Below are positions 36,730 to 47,203 of a stretch of DNA of 64,000 nucleotides, piece after piece. The notes beneath the pieces were generated by a model. The model saw nothing but the letters and a program-made list of their open reading frames with translations, had not been told where the DNA came from and searched no databases. The translations under genes were made by a program, and so were the position numbers. This stretch comes from Hippophae tibetana (taxonomy: Eukaryota > Streptophyta > Magnoliopsida > Rosales > Elaeagnaceae): contig CM072804.1 in the NCBI GenBank assembly GCA_037013495.1, positions 33,210,501 to 33,274,500 on the forward strand. The letters run 5' to 3'. Position 1 is the stretch's first letter. Every line of letters begins with the position of its first letter.

Positions 36730-38125
36730 TCATCTCACTCAATGCTTCTTAACATGTAGGCCCGATAGTGTCATCTCAACTAATTGATATGTGCCTTCTC
36801 AATTTGCACTCAACTTTTCAGCCATCCATTCCTCCTTGCTAGGAAAAAGCATTTTGAGAACCCAATTTCCTATGGAAAAAGCTTTGAAATGCACGACCTT
36901 GTTGTGATAATTTGATACTTCCATTTTTTGCTCAATTATCCTTATCAAGGCTTCATCCCTTTTTTCCTCTACAAGGGTTAGTTTGGTTGCTCTCATTGCA
37001 TCGTTCTACCCCTTTGTTAGGGATGATCTCATAGTGGGCATTGTAATCTCAGTTGGAATCATAGCCTCAATCCCATATACTAGTGAGAAAGGTGTTTAGT
37101 TAATGCTCCCTCAAGGACTAGTCCTTACAACCTACAGTGTCCTAGGTAACTCCTCAACCATTCTTCTATTTCCATCTTCTAACCTTTTATTTAGTAGGTT
37201 GATTATTAACTTGTTAGGAGACTCTTCCTGACCATTGGCTTGGGGATAATATGGTGATGAATGGCACATCATGATGTTTTATTTGATGTTACGACCAGTA
37301 AAATTTCTTATGTTATTGGTGGCGAGTTCCTTGGGTAGGTTGAGGCGACAAATTTTAGGTTTCTAAATAAATCGAATCACTTCCTCCTTCCATATTCTTC
37401 CTAGAGGTTCTGCCTCAATCCACTTGCAAATATAACCAGTGGCCACTAATAAAAACTTATTTTGGCCTCTTTCTTAGGGTAGAAGTCCTACTATATCAAT
37501 TCCCTACTTGTAGAAGGGTTAGGAGCTAACTACGCCTATCATAGTGGTTAAAGGTGTGTGTGACAATGGGGAAAATATTTGACACTTATCGCACTCTTGT
37601 GCATACCTTGTGAAATCTTCTAGCATAATGGACCAATAGTAACCCTACCTCATAATTTTTTGGGATATCTTCATTCCATCTAAATGAGTACCATACTCTC
37701 TTTCATGGGCTTCAAACATTATTCTATCATTCCCTGGCTATGTACAAGAGTCTAAGTCCAAATGCGGTCCTTCTGTATAATTTATGCCCTTTATTCTAGT
37801 ATTGTCCCACCATGGCCTTGATTTCCTTTGCAAGTTTGTAATCTTGGGGTACATCTCCTCTTTTTAGGAAGTTAAAGATAAGGGTGAACCATGGGTTGGT
37901 AGGAGCATCTAAGATCTTGACTATTTTTTTGGCCTCCTCCAAACTTTCTTTTTCTAGGATCATTATTAACTCCACTTGAGTGTGGTTGGTTTCTCGTACA
38001 GAGGCTAGTGTGGCTAAAGTGTCGGTGTGACCATTATCATTCCTTGCTATTTGCTGAATATCAAAGTTAGAAAATTTTAAGCACTCATTTCTTAGCCTCT
38101 CCAGATATTTCCTTATCTTGCTATC
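36730..38125 (-). pseudogene. Tat/Ogre-type Ty3 pol fragment: RNase H end and integrase
   Basis: Minus-strand relic. From 38125 leftward it shows the end of RNase H (ARNDNGHTDTLATLAS near 38030) and the integrase zinc domain (HEREYGTHLDG near 37700, then CDKCQ near 37590). The integrase core follows (37200-37500, with a PYYPQANGQ-like block near 37240), then the C-terminal part (about 36799-37090: TPFSLVYGIEAMIPTEI, VEEKRDEALIRI, FSIGNWVLKML). Stops interrupt it in several places. RT, protease and gag are absent: the fragment is cut at 38126 by an Athila-like LTR. Confidence 0.8.
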
Positions 38126-38181
38126 TGATGAGTGCTCAAAAAGGCACTAAAATTACCATGATTTTATGCACATTAATTGAT

Positions 38182-38215
<34 letters not shown>

Positions 38216-38538
38216 TTTATCATATATTTATATAAATCTATCTTTTCAGAATTACGGGTATTTTTATTGTTTTTAGGTATTTTTTCTTAAAAACGTAACT
38301 TAAAGACTCAAAGAGGAATACTGGAGGCAATAAATCATAAATATATTCATAAATAAATTAGGAAAAGTCAAAAAATAAGGAAAAATTGGACAAAATGGGT
38401 CAAAAAGGAAGAAATCGCGCAGCACGCCTTGCCGCGTCGAGCAGCCGCACGTGCCCATCAATGCCCAGTCCCGCGCGCATCTTTGCGCACCCTTGCTGCT
38501 TTCCATGCACGCCTCTGCGTGCCCCTGCTCCAGTCCGC
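38126..38538 (+). repeat. Athila-like LTR fragment
   Basis: Starts TGATGAGTGCTC and matches the first about 400 bases of the LTR family, including an (AT)n run (38188-38212) and GC-rich segment (38415-38535). It is cut at 38539, where the complete 5' LTR of the large element starts, so one copy apparently inserted into another. Confidence 0.85.
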
Positions 38539-40468
38539 TGATGAGTGCTCAAAAAGCACTAAAATAACCATGATTTTATGTACATTAATTGATTAAAAAT
38601 AAATATATATTTATATAAATTTGTCTTTTTCGGAATCACGGGTATTTTTATTGTTTTTCAGGTATTTTGGCTTAAAAACGCAATTTAAAGACTCAAAGAG
38701 GAATACTTGAAGCAATACATCACAAATATATTAATAAATAAGTGGGAAAAGGTCAACAAACATGGAAAAATTGGACAAAATGGGTCAAAAAGGTCAAAAA
38801 GACGGAAATCGCGCCCCGCAGCCCAGCCGCGCGCGTAGCCCAGCGCCCCATGCCGCGCGCGGGCACTGTTCACGCGCAACGAGCTGCGCGCAGCGACACC
38901 CCCCCCCCGCAGCGCCCAGCAGCCCCCCTCCGCGCGCCCAACGCCTTTTCGCCCTATTTTTCACGTGCAGTCGCCCCCGTGACGTCATGCTGACGTCATT
39001 AATGACCTCAGCATTTCCATTGCACGTTTTTACATTTTTTTACTCATTTTTTCTCTCCATCCTCACCTATAAATACCCCCCTTCCCTTCACTTCAAATCA
39101 CACCTTCAAAACACACTTCTCTCTTCTTTCTTTCTCTCATTTCTTAGTTTTTAAGTTTTTCTTAGTTTCTAAGCTTTTCTTAGTTTTTCTCTTAGTTTTT
39201 AGTTCAATTCTCTTAGTTGTAGAGTTCTTCTCTTTTTGAGAGGAACTTGTAATGTTTTTGTAATAATTTAGCTTTTTGATTCAATAAATGGAAGTGCAAA
39301 TTCCGCTTGGAGGTTTTCTAGCTACGGGGATAGCGTCGAAGTTCTGTAAGGATTTTATTTTCTTTAGAGTTATTTTTATGCTTTATTCTTACATGTTATA
39401 TTTAATTTGTTTGTGGTTAAATTTAACTATGCTGGCTGTTTAGTAAACATGATGTAATAATGACGTTGTTATGCTTGCGAAATATTAAATAGGTAAAAAT
39501 CTTTAAAATGAATTTATTTTGTTTTTATTCAAGATTTTATATTAAGAATGTTAGAGAGAAATATATTATTTTTCATTACAAACTTAAACCTGAAAATTAG
39601 ATTTTAAGGTTTAGTTATCCGGTCTAATTTAGAGTAGTGCTCTTTTATTTGTTGGTACAATCGCCCGGTAGTTAGAGTGAAACTCTAATTCAAAAGTTTT
39701 TATAAGAATTATTATGTGAAAATGTATTGACAAAATGTTTTCAATAGTGGTTTTAAAACTTGAAAGTTAGTACTCGGATAATTAAATTCTTATGTTTAAT
39801 TTGGACACCTTGAATAATGTTTAAATTATCTAACCCCACCAAAGGTGGCATTTAAATGGTTCATTTTCAATCTCTTAGAAAAAGGAATTAATTTAATTAA
39901 CCAAATTAGTTATCAACCCCACCCATAGGTGTTAATTGATTTGTTTAGTTAACAAAGAATATCTAACCCCACCAAAGATAATATTTATATAAAAAAGAGA
40001 GAATCAATAAAATATCAATTTATATCTTTAATAACCTAGATAATATGAGCAAGCATAATTAATTTAGTTATTATATCCATAAATACTCCATTAATATAAA
40101 TGATAAAATTTGCATAAATATTTATTGAATCTGTATTTGTATTTATTTTTAGATAAATATTTATTGAATTTGTATCTATGTTTATTTTTTATGTTATTAG
40201 ATTATATTTAATTAATCTGTATATATGTTTATTTTATGTTATTAGATTAGGAACACAAAAACCAAACTATCGTGACAAGATGTTTAGGATTTAATTTCGT
40301 TTTTAAAAGTTTGAATAATAAATTAAAAACCACATACATTCCTTCCTTAGATCGACCTTGGGAGTATACTTATCATTTTCTACGAAATGATTCGTGCACT
40401 TGCGAGAGTTTTATAAATATTAAAACCAAAGTATTGGCAAGAATCGACGATGTCGTTTTCGCCCATCA
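38539..40468 (+). repeat. 5' LTR of the Athila-type element
   Basis: Runs from TGATGAGTGCTC to GCCCATCA (TG…CA). U3 contains a GC-rich, CpG-dense island (38805-38990). TATAAATA lies at 39068-39075, AATAAA at about 39281, and an R/U5 region carries repeated 'ACCCCACC' spaced modules (39830-39980). Partial LTRs elsewhere in the window align along its length. Confidence 0.9.
39068..39075 (+). promoter_or_regulatory. LTR TATA box
   Basis: CCTATAAATACCCC in U3. Counterparts occur at 30476-30483 and 60999-61006 in the related LTRs, so the core promoter is conserved within the family. Confidence 0.8.
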
Positions 40469-40475
40469 AGTTTTT

Positions 40476-40493
40476 TGGCGCCGTTGTCGGGGA
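40476..40493 (+). other. Primer binding site
   Basis: TGGCGCCGTTGTCGGGGA, a few bases after the LTR end. It is the standard priming site of Athila/Tat-type plant Ty3 elements, complementary to the 3' end of a tRNA, usually given as tRNA-Asp. Confidence 0.88.
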
Positions 40494-40714
40494 AGGAATA
40501 GCGTTTTTAAATTATTTATCAAAATTTTAAAAACATTTTTGTGCTGTAAATAATTGTGATTTTTTTTAACAATAATCAAATTTCAAAATTCATAAGAAAT
40601 AAAAAAAAAATAAAAAAAATAAAAAAAAAATAATTTTTTTTTTGTAAAATAATTTAGAAATTTGAAATTTGAAGTAAAAATTTTTTACCATTCATGAATA
40701 GTAAAAAAAAATAA

Positions 40715-41060
40715 AAAAAAAGAGAATTTTTAAATTTCAAAATTTTTAAGTTAATAAGAAATAATATAGCATGAATAGTAAAATAAAATTACCGTTAAAA
40801 AAAAGAGAATTTTTAAATTTCAAAATTTTTAAGTTAATAAGAAATAATATAGCGTTAATAGTAAAATAAAATTACCGTTAAAAAAAATTTAAAAAATTAA
40901 AACTTTAAAAATTTTAAGTTAATAAGAAATAATAGAGCGTGAATAGTAAAATAAAATTACCGTTCATGAATAGTAAAAAAAAAGAGAATTTTTAAATTTC
41001 AAAATTTTTAAGTTAATAAGAAATAATATAGCGTGAATAGTAAAATAAAATTACCGTTAA
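40715..41060 (+). repeat. Leader tandem repeat, four units of about 82-95 bp
   Basis: Each unit contains GAGAATTTTTAAATTTCAAA (altered in unit 3), then TTAAGTTAATAAGAAATAAT and GTGAATAGTAAAATAAAATT followed by ACCGTT. The array lies in the untranslated leader and is very A-rich. Confidence 0.88.
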
Positions 41061-41143
41061 AAAAAATTAAAAAAAAAACATTACTTGAATTTATACATAA
41101 TTAACTAAATAGCATGAAAAGTAAAAATCTAAGGGAGTTCTGT

Positions 41144-41255
41144 CTAGGAGACTAGTTCTTGGAAGCCTTTGTGCCACTAGTCTTTCGTGGGAACGTTGTT
41201 CTGGCTAGGAGAATGGTTTTTAAGGAGCCGTTGCACCACCATTCTTTCCTGGGAA
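41144..41255 (+). ncRNA. Two tandem covarying leader hairpins
   Basis: Unit A: CTAGGA-GACTAGT … ACTAGTC-tt-TCGTGG (stem 41144-41156 with 41176-41190). Unit B: CTAGGA-GAATGGT … ACCATTC-tt-TCCTGG (stem 41205-41217 with 41238-41252). Both end in GGGAAC and have loops with a shared GGA-GCC-TTG-CC pattern. The arms differ between units but keep pairing within each unit. Role unknown: packaging, dimerisation or translation control are possible. Confidence 0.75.
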
Positions 41256-41448
41256 CACTCTTGGTTAATACTGATTATGTTATTTAAAAATAAAAAAAAT
41301 TAAAAAAAATTAAAAAACAAATAATAAAAAAAAAAATTCTAGGGTTTAACTAGTTTTGTCTAGTGTTTTGTATTAAATACCATGTAAATTTTCTCTAAAT
41401 TTTTTATTTTTGTTGAGAGGAATTTTAAATTTACGTTTATAATAGTCT

Positions 41449-42789
41449 ATGCGTGGTAGGAGATCCTTAGGAAACCCCCTTACACCATATGTAAATAATA
41501 TTCATAAATTTAAACAAGTGTCAACAACACTGGATTCCACCCATCAACCTGTTTTTGAGCCAAACATAGAACCAAGTCTTAATCCTTTACTAGAACCAAA
41601 AGAAATGGAGGAAAACCAACATGTTAGGGAAACCACGATGAAGGAGTTTGCAAGACCGGTGATTGCCACGGCAACTGCTGCTATCCAGTTGGGTGAGGCT
41701 GCTCGGAATTATGACCTTAAAAATATTCATTTTTCTATGCTTCCTTCCTTTTATGGGCTACCTAATGAAGATTCTCTTTCCTTTATGAGAGATTTCTATG
41801 CTACGGTCCAAACATTCCCCCTCGGTATTCTAAACGAGGATCAACTTAGAATGAGATGTTTTCCCTACACTTTAAAGGATAAGGCCAAAGCTTGGTTGAT
41901 GTCACTTCCCCCAGGTTCTCTGATGACATGAGGTAACATTTACAATAAATTCATGGGAAAATTCTATTCCCACCAAAAAATATCAGAGTTGAGAGGAAAG
42001 ATTGCTACTTTCTCTCAGATGGAAGGAGAACCATTCCATGAAGCTTGGGATAGGTTCAAAATATTTCTCACTCAATGTCCCCATCATAGCTTTCCCCTAC
42101 AGTTGCAGAACCAATTCTTTTACGATGGACTTACACAACAATGTCAGTTCATTGTCGACAACGCTGTAGGAGAAGCAATAGGATAAAAGACTGCCTCAGA
42201 GACGTATAACCTCTTTGAGATGTTGGGTGCTAATTCCCAACAGAAAAGCTCCCGAGTGAGAAAAGCTGGAGTTCATGAAATCGACTCCAGTAATGAAGTT
42301 CAACAACAACTTGTTCAACTGACTAAGCAAGTTGCCCTTCTCGCTACACAAACCAACACCAATAATGAACAATATGGTTTGTATAGCAATATGGGACATG
42401 GTACTGAAGCCTGTCCATATCAAGGAGAAACAACAACTGGACCTGAACAGGTCAATGTGTTGGGAGCATATCAACAGAGACCAAGGTTTGACCCCAATTC
42501 AAATACCTATAATCCTGGGTGGAGAAGTCATCCAAATTTCTCTTGGAGGCAAAACAACCCTCCTTTCACTCAAAGCTCAAACCAGGCAGGCCAGCAATTC
42601 CACCCACCTATTCCAAGAAGCATTCCCAATAAACCAACCCTGGAGGACAACTTGAATTCTTTTATTCAAGTTTGTAGGGATAACCAATCTAAAACCAATC
42701 AACGGTTGGACTCTGTGGAAGCTTCTATCAAAAAGGTGGAAGTTCAAGTAGAACAGTTAGTTGAACATTTGCAAAAAAACAAAGACTAA
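41449..42789 (+). pseudogene. Athila gag, first copy (two stops, damaged zinc knuckle)
   Basis: One continuous frame of 447 codons, broken only by TGA at 41929-41931 (Trp in the family) and TAA at 42184-42186 (Glu in copy 2). It has an Athila gag domain: IQLGEAARNYDLKNIHFSML, PSFYGLPNEDSLSF, MRCFPYTLKDKAKAW, FYSHQKISELRGKIATFSQM. The knuckle has lost its first two Cys (YGLYSNMGHGTEAC). A C-terminal coiled-coil-like stretch (SVEASIKKVEVQVEQLVEHL) follows. It is clearly related over its length to the gag at 43143-44741. Probably no longer functional as full-length protein. Its start is taken at 41449 for lack of a better in-frame ATG; an upstream start is unlikely because stops precede it. Confidence 0.88.
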
Positions 42790-43142
42790 TTTGATAGTCA
42801 AATGAATTCAATGAAGAGGAGACATTGAGTTTTTCATTCTGCAATCTCCAAGCAACGTCTTACTAGAAGACGATAAATTTTAGTCCTGTATGGGAGGTCA
42901 CCCATTATTGTATTTTCCTTTGTTTTAGTTTGCGTGTAATAAAATTCAAATGAAATAAATTCGTTTGTTTCAAAAATTGTGTCCATTCGTTAAAATTAAA
43001 AAAAAAATTAGGTTCCTTGCACCTTTTTGCTTTTACGTTTTATCAAGTTATAAATATTTCTTAGAGATATCTACTATTGTTTTTTTAAGAGCAAAATGTT
43101 GATACACAATAGGAGGAGGATCATTTTCAACTACAAACAACC
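42790..43142 (+). other. Spacer between the two gag copies
   Basis: Contains GACATTGAGTTT and the double-hairpin module, the same signature that follows pol at 48304 and occurs at 27914. The rest is AT-rich and ends in a purine-rich stretch before the second gag. Confidence 0.75.
42856..42905 (+). ncRNA. Double-hairpin module, copy 2 (between gag genes)
   Basis: CGTCTT-actag-AAGACG (42856-42861/42867-42872) and ATGGG-aggtca-CCCAT (42890-42905). Sequences between and in the loops differ from the other copies while both stems are kept. Confidence 0.7.
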
Positions 43143-44741
43143 ATGGGAGATGCTGAAGATAGGCGGAAAAAGATGAAAGACTATACAATGCCAATCATTG
43201 GCAATGTAACTTCCGGCATCCAATTACAAGAGGCTGCAAGGAATTATGAATTGAAAAAGATTCATTATTCTTTGTTTCCTTCCTTTTACGGTATCCCTAA
43301 TGAAGACCCTTTACATTTCATTCGAGAATTCTATGCTATTGTCCAAACCTTTCCACTACATGCAATTAATGAAGATCAACTTAGGATGAGGTGTTTTCCT
43401 TACACTCTCAAAGATAGAGCTTGGTCATTGTTCATTACTCTACAGTCAGGTTCTCTTAAAACTTGGGAGGCAGTCTATGAAATTTTTATGGGTAGGTTCT
43501 ATTCCCATCAAAAGACTGTTGATCTAAGAACAAAGATAGCAACATTTTCTCAAATGTATGAAGAGCCCTTTCATAAAGCTTGGGAACGATTCAAACTCCT
43601 TTTCATTCAATGTCAAAATCATAGCTTTCCATTACAGCTACAAAACCAATTCTTTTATTATGAATTGACACTACAGAGTCAATACATGGTTGATAATGCT
43701 GCTGGAGGTGCTGTAGGAGAAAAGACCGCAGAGGAAACCTATAATCTTTATGAGCTATTGGGTTCTAATTCCCAACAAAGAGGTGGTAGAAGGAAAGCAA
43801 GGGTCAATGAAGTTGGCTCTGATAATGAGATAACCTTGCAACTTGCTGAATTGACTAAACAAGTGCAATTTCTCACTACCCACCAAATTTCAAATCAAGA
43901 GGTATGTGAAGTGTGTTGTTCAATTGGGCATGGTACTCATAATTGTTCAAATACTTATGATTCTAGTGTCGATGCCATAGAGAAGGTCCAATCTTTTCAA
44001 AGGTATCATCCAAACACGTATAATCACCCAGCCTACACCCAATATCCAACACTAAGGTCGGTTAACAACCACCCTTACCCACCAAGCCAATCTTTTAAGC
44101 AAACCTTAGAAGATAGCTTGAATGCTTTTATTCAAGTTAGTCGTGACAACCAATTGATGACTAATCAAAGGTTGAACACCATGGAGGCTTCGGTTAAAAG
44201 GATTGAATCTAAAGTTGGGAAACTGGCTGAACAAATGCAAAAGAAAGAACCAGGAAAGTTGCCCAGTCAACCAGAACAAGCAAAGGATGTAAGAACCCTT
44301 CGAAGTGGTAAGGTAGTCAATACCAGTTTACCTGAAATCTCTAACAATCTACCTTGTAGTTCAGGTAACAAAGAAGGCGATATTCTAATCTCGCAAAAAG
44401 GAGAAACAAGTGTTAAACTTAACAAGCCTTCTAAAAAACTCATTGGGGGGTCATCTGACACCCTCAAAATTCAAAAGACAACAGAACCACACCAGATGCA
44501 AGTACCTTTTCCCCACCGGTTAAAAGAATCCAAACAAGATAAGCAATTCAATGATCTTTTTAATATGCTCTCTAAAGTAAATATCAATTTACCATTATTA
44601 GAAGTGATCATGAATGTGCCCTCATATGCCAAGTTTTTCAAAGAGTTGAACACTAAGAAAATGAGGTATGAACTGAATGAACGAGTAGTAGTATCAGAAA
44701 TTTCTAGCGCTGTACTTCAGCACAAACTACCCCTAAGTTGA
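43143..44741 (+). CDS. Athila gag, second copy (intact CCHC)
   Basis: 532-residue nucleocapsid/capsid precursor that packages element RNA in virus-like particles. ATG is at 43143. The gag domain occupies about residues 25-170 (IQLQEAARNYELKKIHYSLF, PSFYGIPNEDPLHFIREFY, MRCFPYTLKDRAW, FYSHQKTVDLRTKIATFSQM). A perfect knuckle CEVCCSIGHGTHNC (CX2CX4HX4C) lies near residue 260. Coiled-coil-like SVKRIESKVGKLAEQMQKK follows near 350, then a Lys/Ser-rich tail leading toward protease. The TGA that ends it is caused by loss of about one base in a C run near 44733: the next frame continues as KLKDPGSF, as in uninterrupted Athila gag-pol. The N-terminus is shorter than that of copy 1. Confidence 0.9.
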   Translation: MGDAEDRRKKMKDYTMPIIGNVTSGIQLQEAARNYELKKIHYSLFPSFYGIPNEDPLHFIREFYAIVQTFPLHAINEDQLRMRCFPYTLKDRAWSLFITLQSGSLKTWEAVYEIFMGRFYSHQKTVDLRTKIATFSQMYEEPFHKAWERFKLLFIQCQNHSFPLQLQNQFFYYELTLQSQYMVDNAAGGAVGEKTAEETYNLYELLGSNSQQRGGRRKARVNEVGSDNEITLQLAELTKQVQFLTTHQISNQEVCEVCCSIGHGTHNCSNTYDSSVDAIEKVQSFQRYHPNTYNHPAYTQYPTLRSVNNHPYPPSQSFKQTLEDSLNAFIQVSRDNQLMTNQRLNTMEASVKRIESKVGKLAEQMQKKEPGKLPSQPEQAKDVRTLRSGKVVNTSLPEISNNLPCSSGNKEGDILISQKGETSVKLNKPSKKLIGGSSDTLKIQKTTEPHQMQVPFPHRLKESKQDKQFNDLFNMLSKVNINLPLLEVIMNVPSYAKFFKELNTKKMRYELNERVVVSEISSAVLQHKLPLS

Positions 44742-47203
44742 AAGACCCTGGAAGTTTTATTATAAACATAACTATGGGGGATAGGAAGGTTGCTAAAGCA
44801 ATGCTTGATTTAGGTGCTAGTATAAATTTGATGCCCTACTCTATATTCTTACAGCTCAATCTAGGGGATTTAAAACCCACAACTATGTCCCTTCAACTTG
44901 CAGATAGATCTCTTAAATATCCAGAGGGAATAGTTGAGGATGTTTTGGTACAGGTAGACAAACTGATAATACCTGTTGACTTTGTGGTTCTGGATATGCA
45001 AGAAAATCCAGCATTGGACAGAGAGCACACAATATTGCTTGGTAGACCATTTATGGCAACTACTAAAACTATTATTGATGTCCAAGATGGAAATTTGACA
45101 ATGACAGTCTTAGGAGAGACTGTTTATTTTAAAGTTTTTGATTCTTCACCTTTCCCTTCTATTTCTGCCATCGATGAAATATTCGATGTTGATCCTTTGG
45201 ATAATCTTGTCCAAAACACCTTTTTCCAAATCAGAATAGAAGACAAGCTTGAAACCGTTCTTACACTTGAAAAGGTTGAAGAAGATTTAGATGAAGAAAT
45301 TAAGGGGTACCTTGAACAACTAGACAATAATGAAGTAATGACAAAATCTAGTACACTTTTAAATCTACCCAGTTCTTCATCTATTAAAGAGGCCAATCCA
45401 CCTGAACTTGAACTCAAAGACTTACCTGAGCACTTAAAATATGTGTTTTTGGGAGAAGGAGAAACTTATCCAGTGATAATTTCTTAAACCTTGACCAAAC
45501 CGCAAGAAAAGGAACTCATCAAAGTGCTTAAACAGTTTAAGAAATCTATAGGTTGGAGTATAGGGGATATAAGAGGCATTAGTCCAACAATGTGTATGCA
45601 CAAGATCAACTTGGAGGATGGTGCTAAACCTGTACGAGAGGCCCAAAGAAGACTAAACCCAAACATGCAAGAGGTAGTTAAAAAGGAAATTCTTAAATTA
45701 TTAGAAGAAGGGATTATCTATCCTATTGCGGATAGTAAGTGGGTTAGTCCAGTGCATGTGGTACCAAAGAAATCTGGGATAACAGTTGTTAAAAATGACA
45801 AAAGTGAATTAGTGCCCACTAGAATAATCACTGGATGGAGAATGTGTATAGATTTTAGGAAACTAAATTTATATACGAAAAAGGATCACTTTCCTCTTCC
45901 ATTCATTGATCAAATGTTGGAAAGATTAGCTGGGCACGAATTTTACTATTTTTTGGATGGATTTTCCGGGTATTATCAAGTACCCATAGCACCAGAAGAT
46001 CAAGAAAAGACCACATTTACATGTCCTTTTGGGACATTTGCTTTTCGCAGAATGCCATTTGGGTTATGCAATGCCCCTGCCACTTTCCAGAGATGCATGA
46101 TATCTATTTTCTCAGACATGGTGGAAAAATTCATTGAGATTTTCATGGACGATTTCTCTGTCTTTGGGAACTCATTTGATGATTGCTTACATAAATTGAC
46201 TTTGGTTTTAGAAAGATGCATTGAATGCAATCTCACCCTTAGTTGGGAGAAAAGTCATTTTATGGTTCAACAAGGGATAGTTTTAGGACATATAATTTCA
46301 AACAAGGGTATTGAAGTTGATAAGGAAAAAGTTGAATTGATATCCAAACTACCTCCCCCTACATCTGTGAAGGGGATAAGAAGCTTCTTGGGACATGCAG
46401 GATTTTACAGATGATTTATTAAAGATTTCTCTAAAATAAGTCGTCCCTTATGTAACTTACTATCCAAAGATGCTGATTTTGATTTCAACAATGACTGCCT
46501 TACTTCCTTTAATACCTTGAAAGATAAACTAACATCTACCCCTGTTATTATGGCACCAAACTGGTCTTTACCTTTTGAAATAATGTGTGACGCTTCTGAT
46601 TATGCAATAGGAGCAGTCTTGGGACAAAGAGTGGATAAGCATTTGCATGTCATCTACTACGCTAGCAAAACACTCAATGATGCCCAAATGAATTATACCA
46701 CCACTGAAAAGGAATTCTTGGCTATAGTATTCTCTTTAGACAAATTTCGGTCTTATTTAGTAGGATCTAAAGTGATTGTGCATTCTGATCATGGTGCTTT
46801 AAGATACCTATTAAGTAAACCAAATGCCAAGCCAAGATTAATCAGGTGGGTCTTACTCTTACAAGAATTTGACCTAGAAATCAAGGATAAGAAAGGCAGT
46901 GAAAACTTAGTAGCTGACCATTTGTCTAGGTTGATTTCTGACTTCAATTCTCTTAAAGATGAGAGTAATGAAGATATAGTTGAAACCTTTCCTGATGAAC
47001 AGTTATTTTTCATAGGTCCAAACCCATGGTATGCTGATATTGTAAACTATCTTGCCACTGGTGTTTTGCGACCTAACACTTCATATCAGGACAACAAAAG
47101 GTTTTTTAAAACTATTAAGGACTATTTCTGGGATGACCCTTATTTATACAAGATCAAGTCATCCGGAGATGTGTACCTGAAGAAGAACATAAGAGCATTC
47201 TAA
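44738..47203 (+). pseudogene. Athila protease, reverse transcriptase and RNase H
   Basis: A single frame with two stops, offset from gag by the 44733 frameshift. Aspartic protease: MLDLGASINLMPYS (about 44800), with the flap-side ILLGRPFMAT. Stop TAA at 45485-45487. RT: WVSPVHVVPKKSG, WRMCIDFRKLN, PFGLCNAPATFQRCM, and FMDDFSVFG (active-site FMDD at 46141-46152). A TGA at 46412-46414 sits where Arg is expected in FYRRFIKDF. RNase H keeps its acidic residues: [40 protein letters not shown]. After [19 protein letters not shown] the frame runs out at 47203 because a frameshift near 47150 moves the rest into the integrase frame. All catalytic residues are present, so decay is recent. Confidence 0.92.

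Noticed and set aside
38762-39154. 130-codon Pro/Arg/Ala-rich frame in the LTR
   Set aside because: Made by the GC-rich island of U3; not conserved in the other LTR copies.
40272-40553. 93-codon frame across LTR end and primer site
   Set aside because: It crosses functional non-coding sites of the retrotransposon (LTR end, primer site), so it is not a gene.
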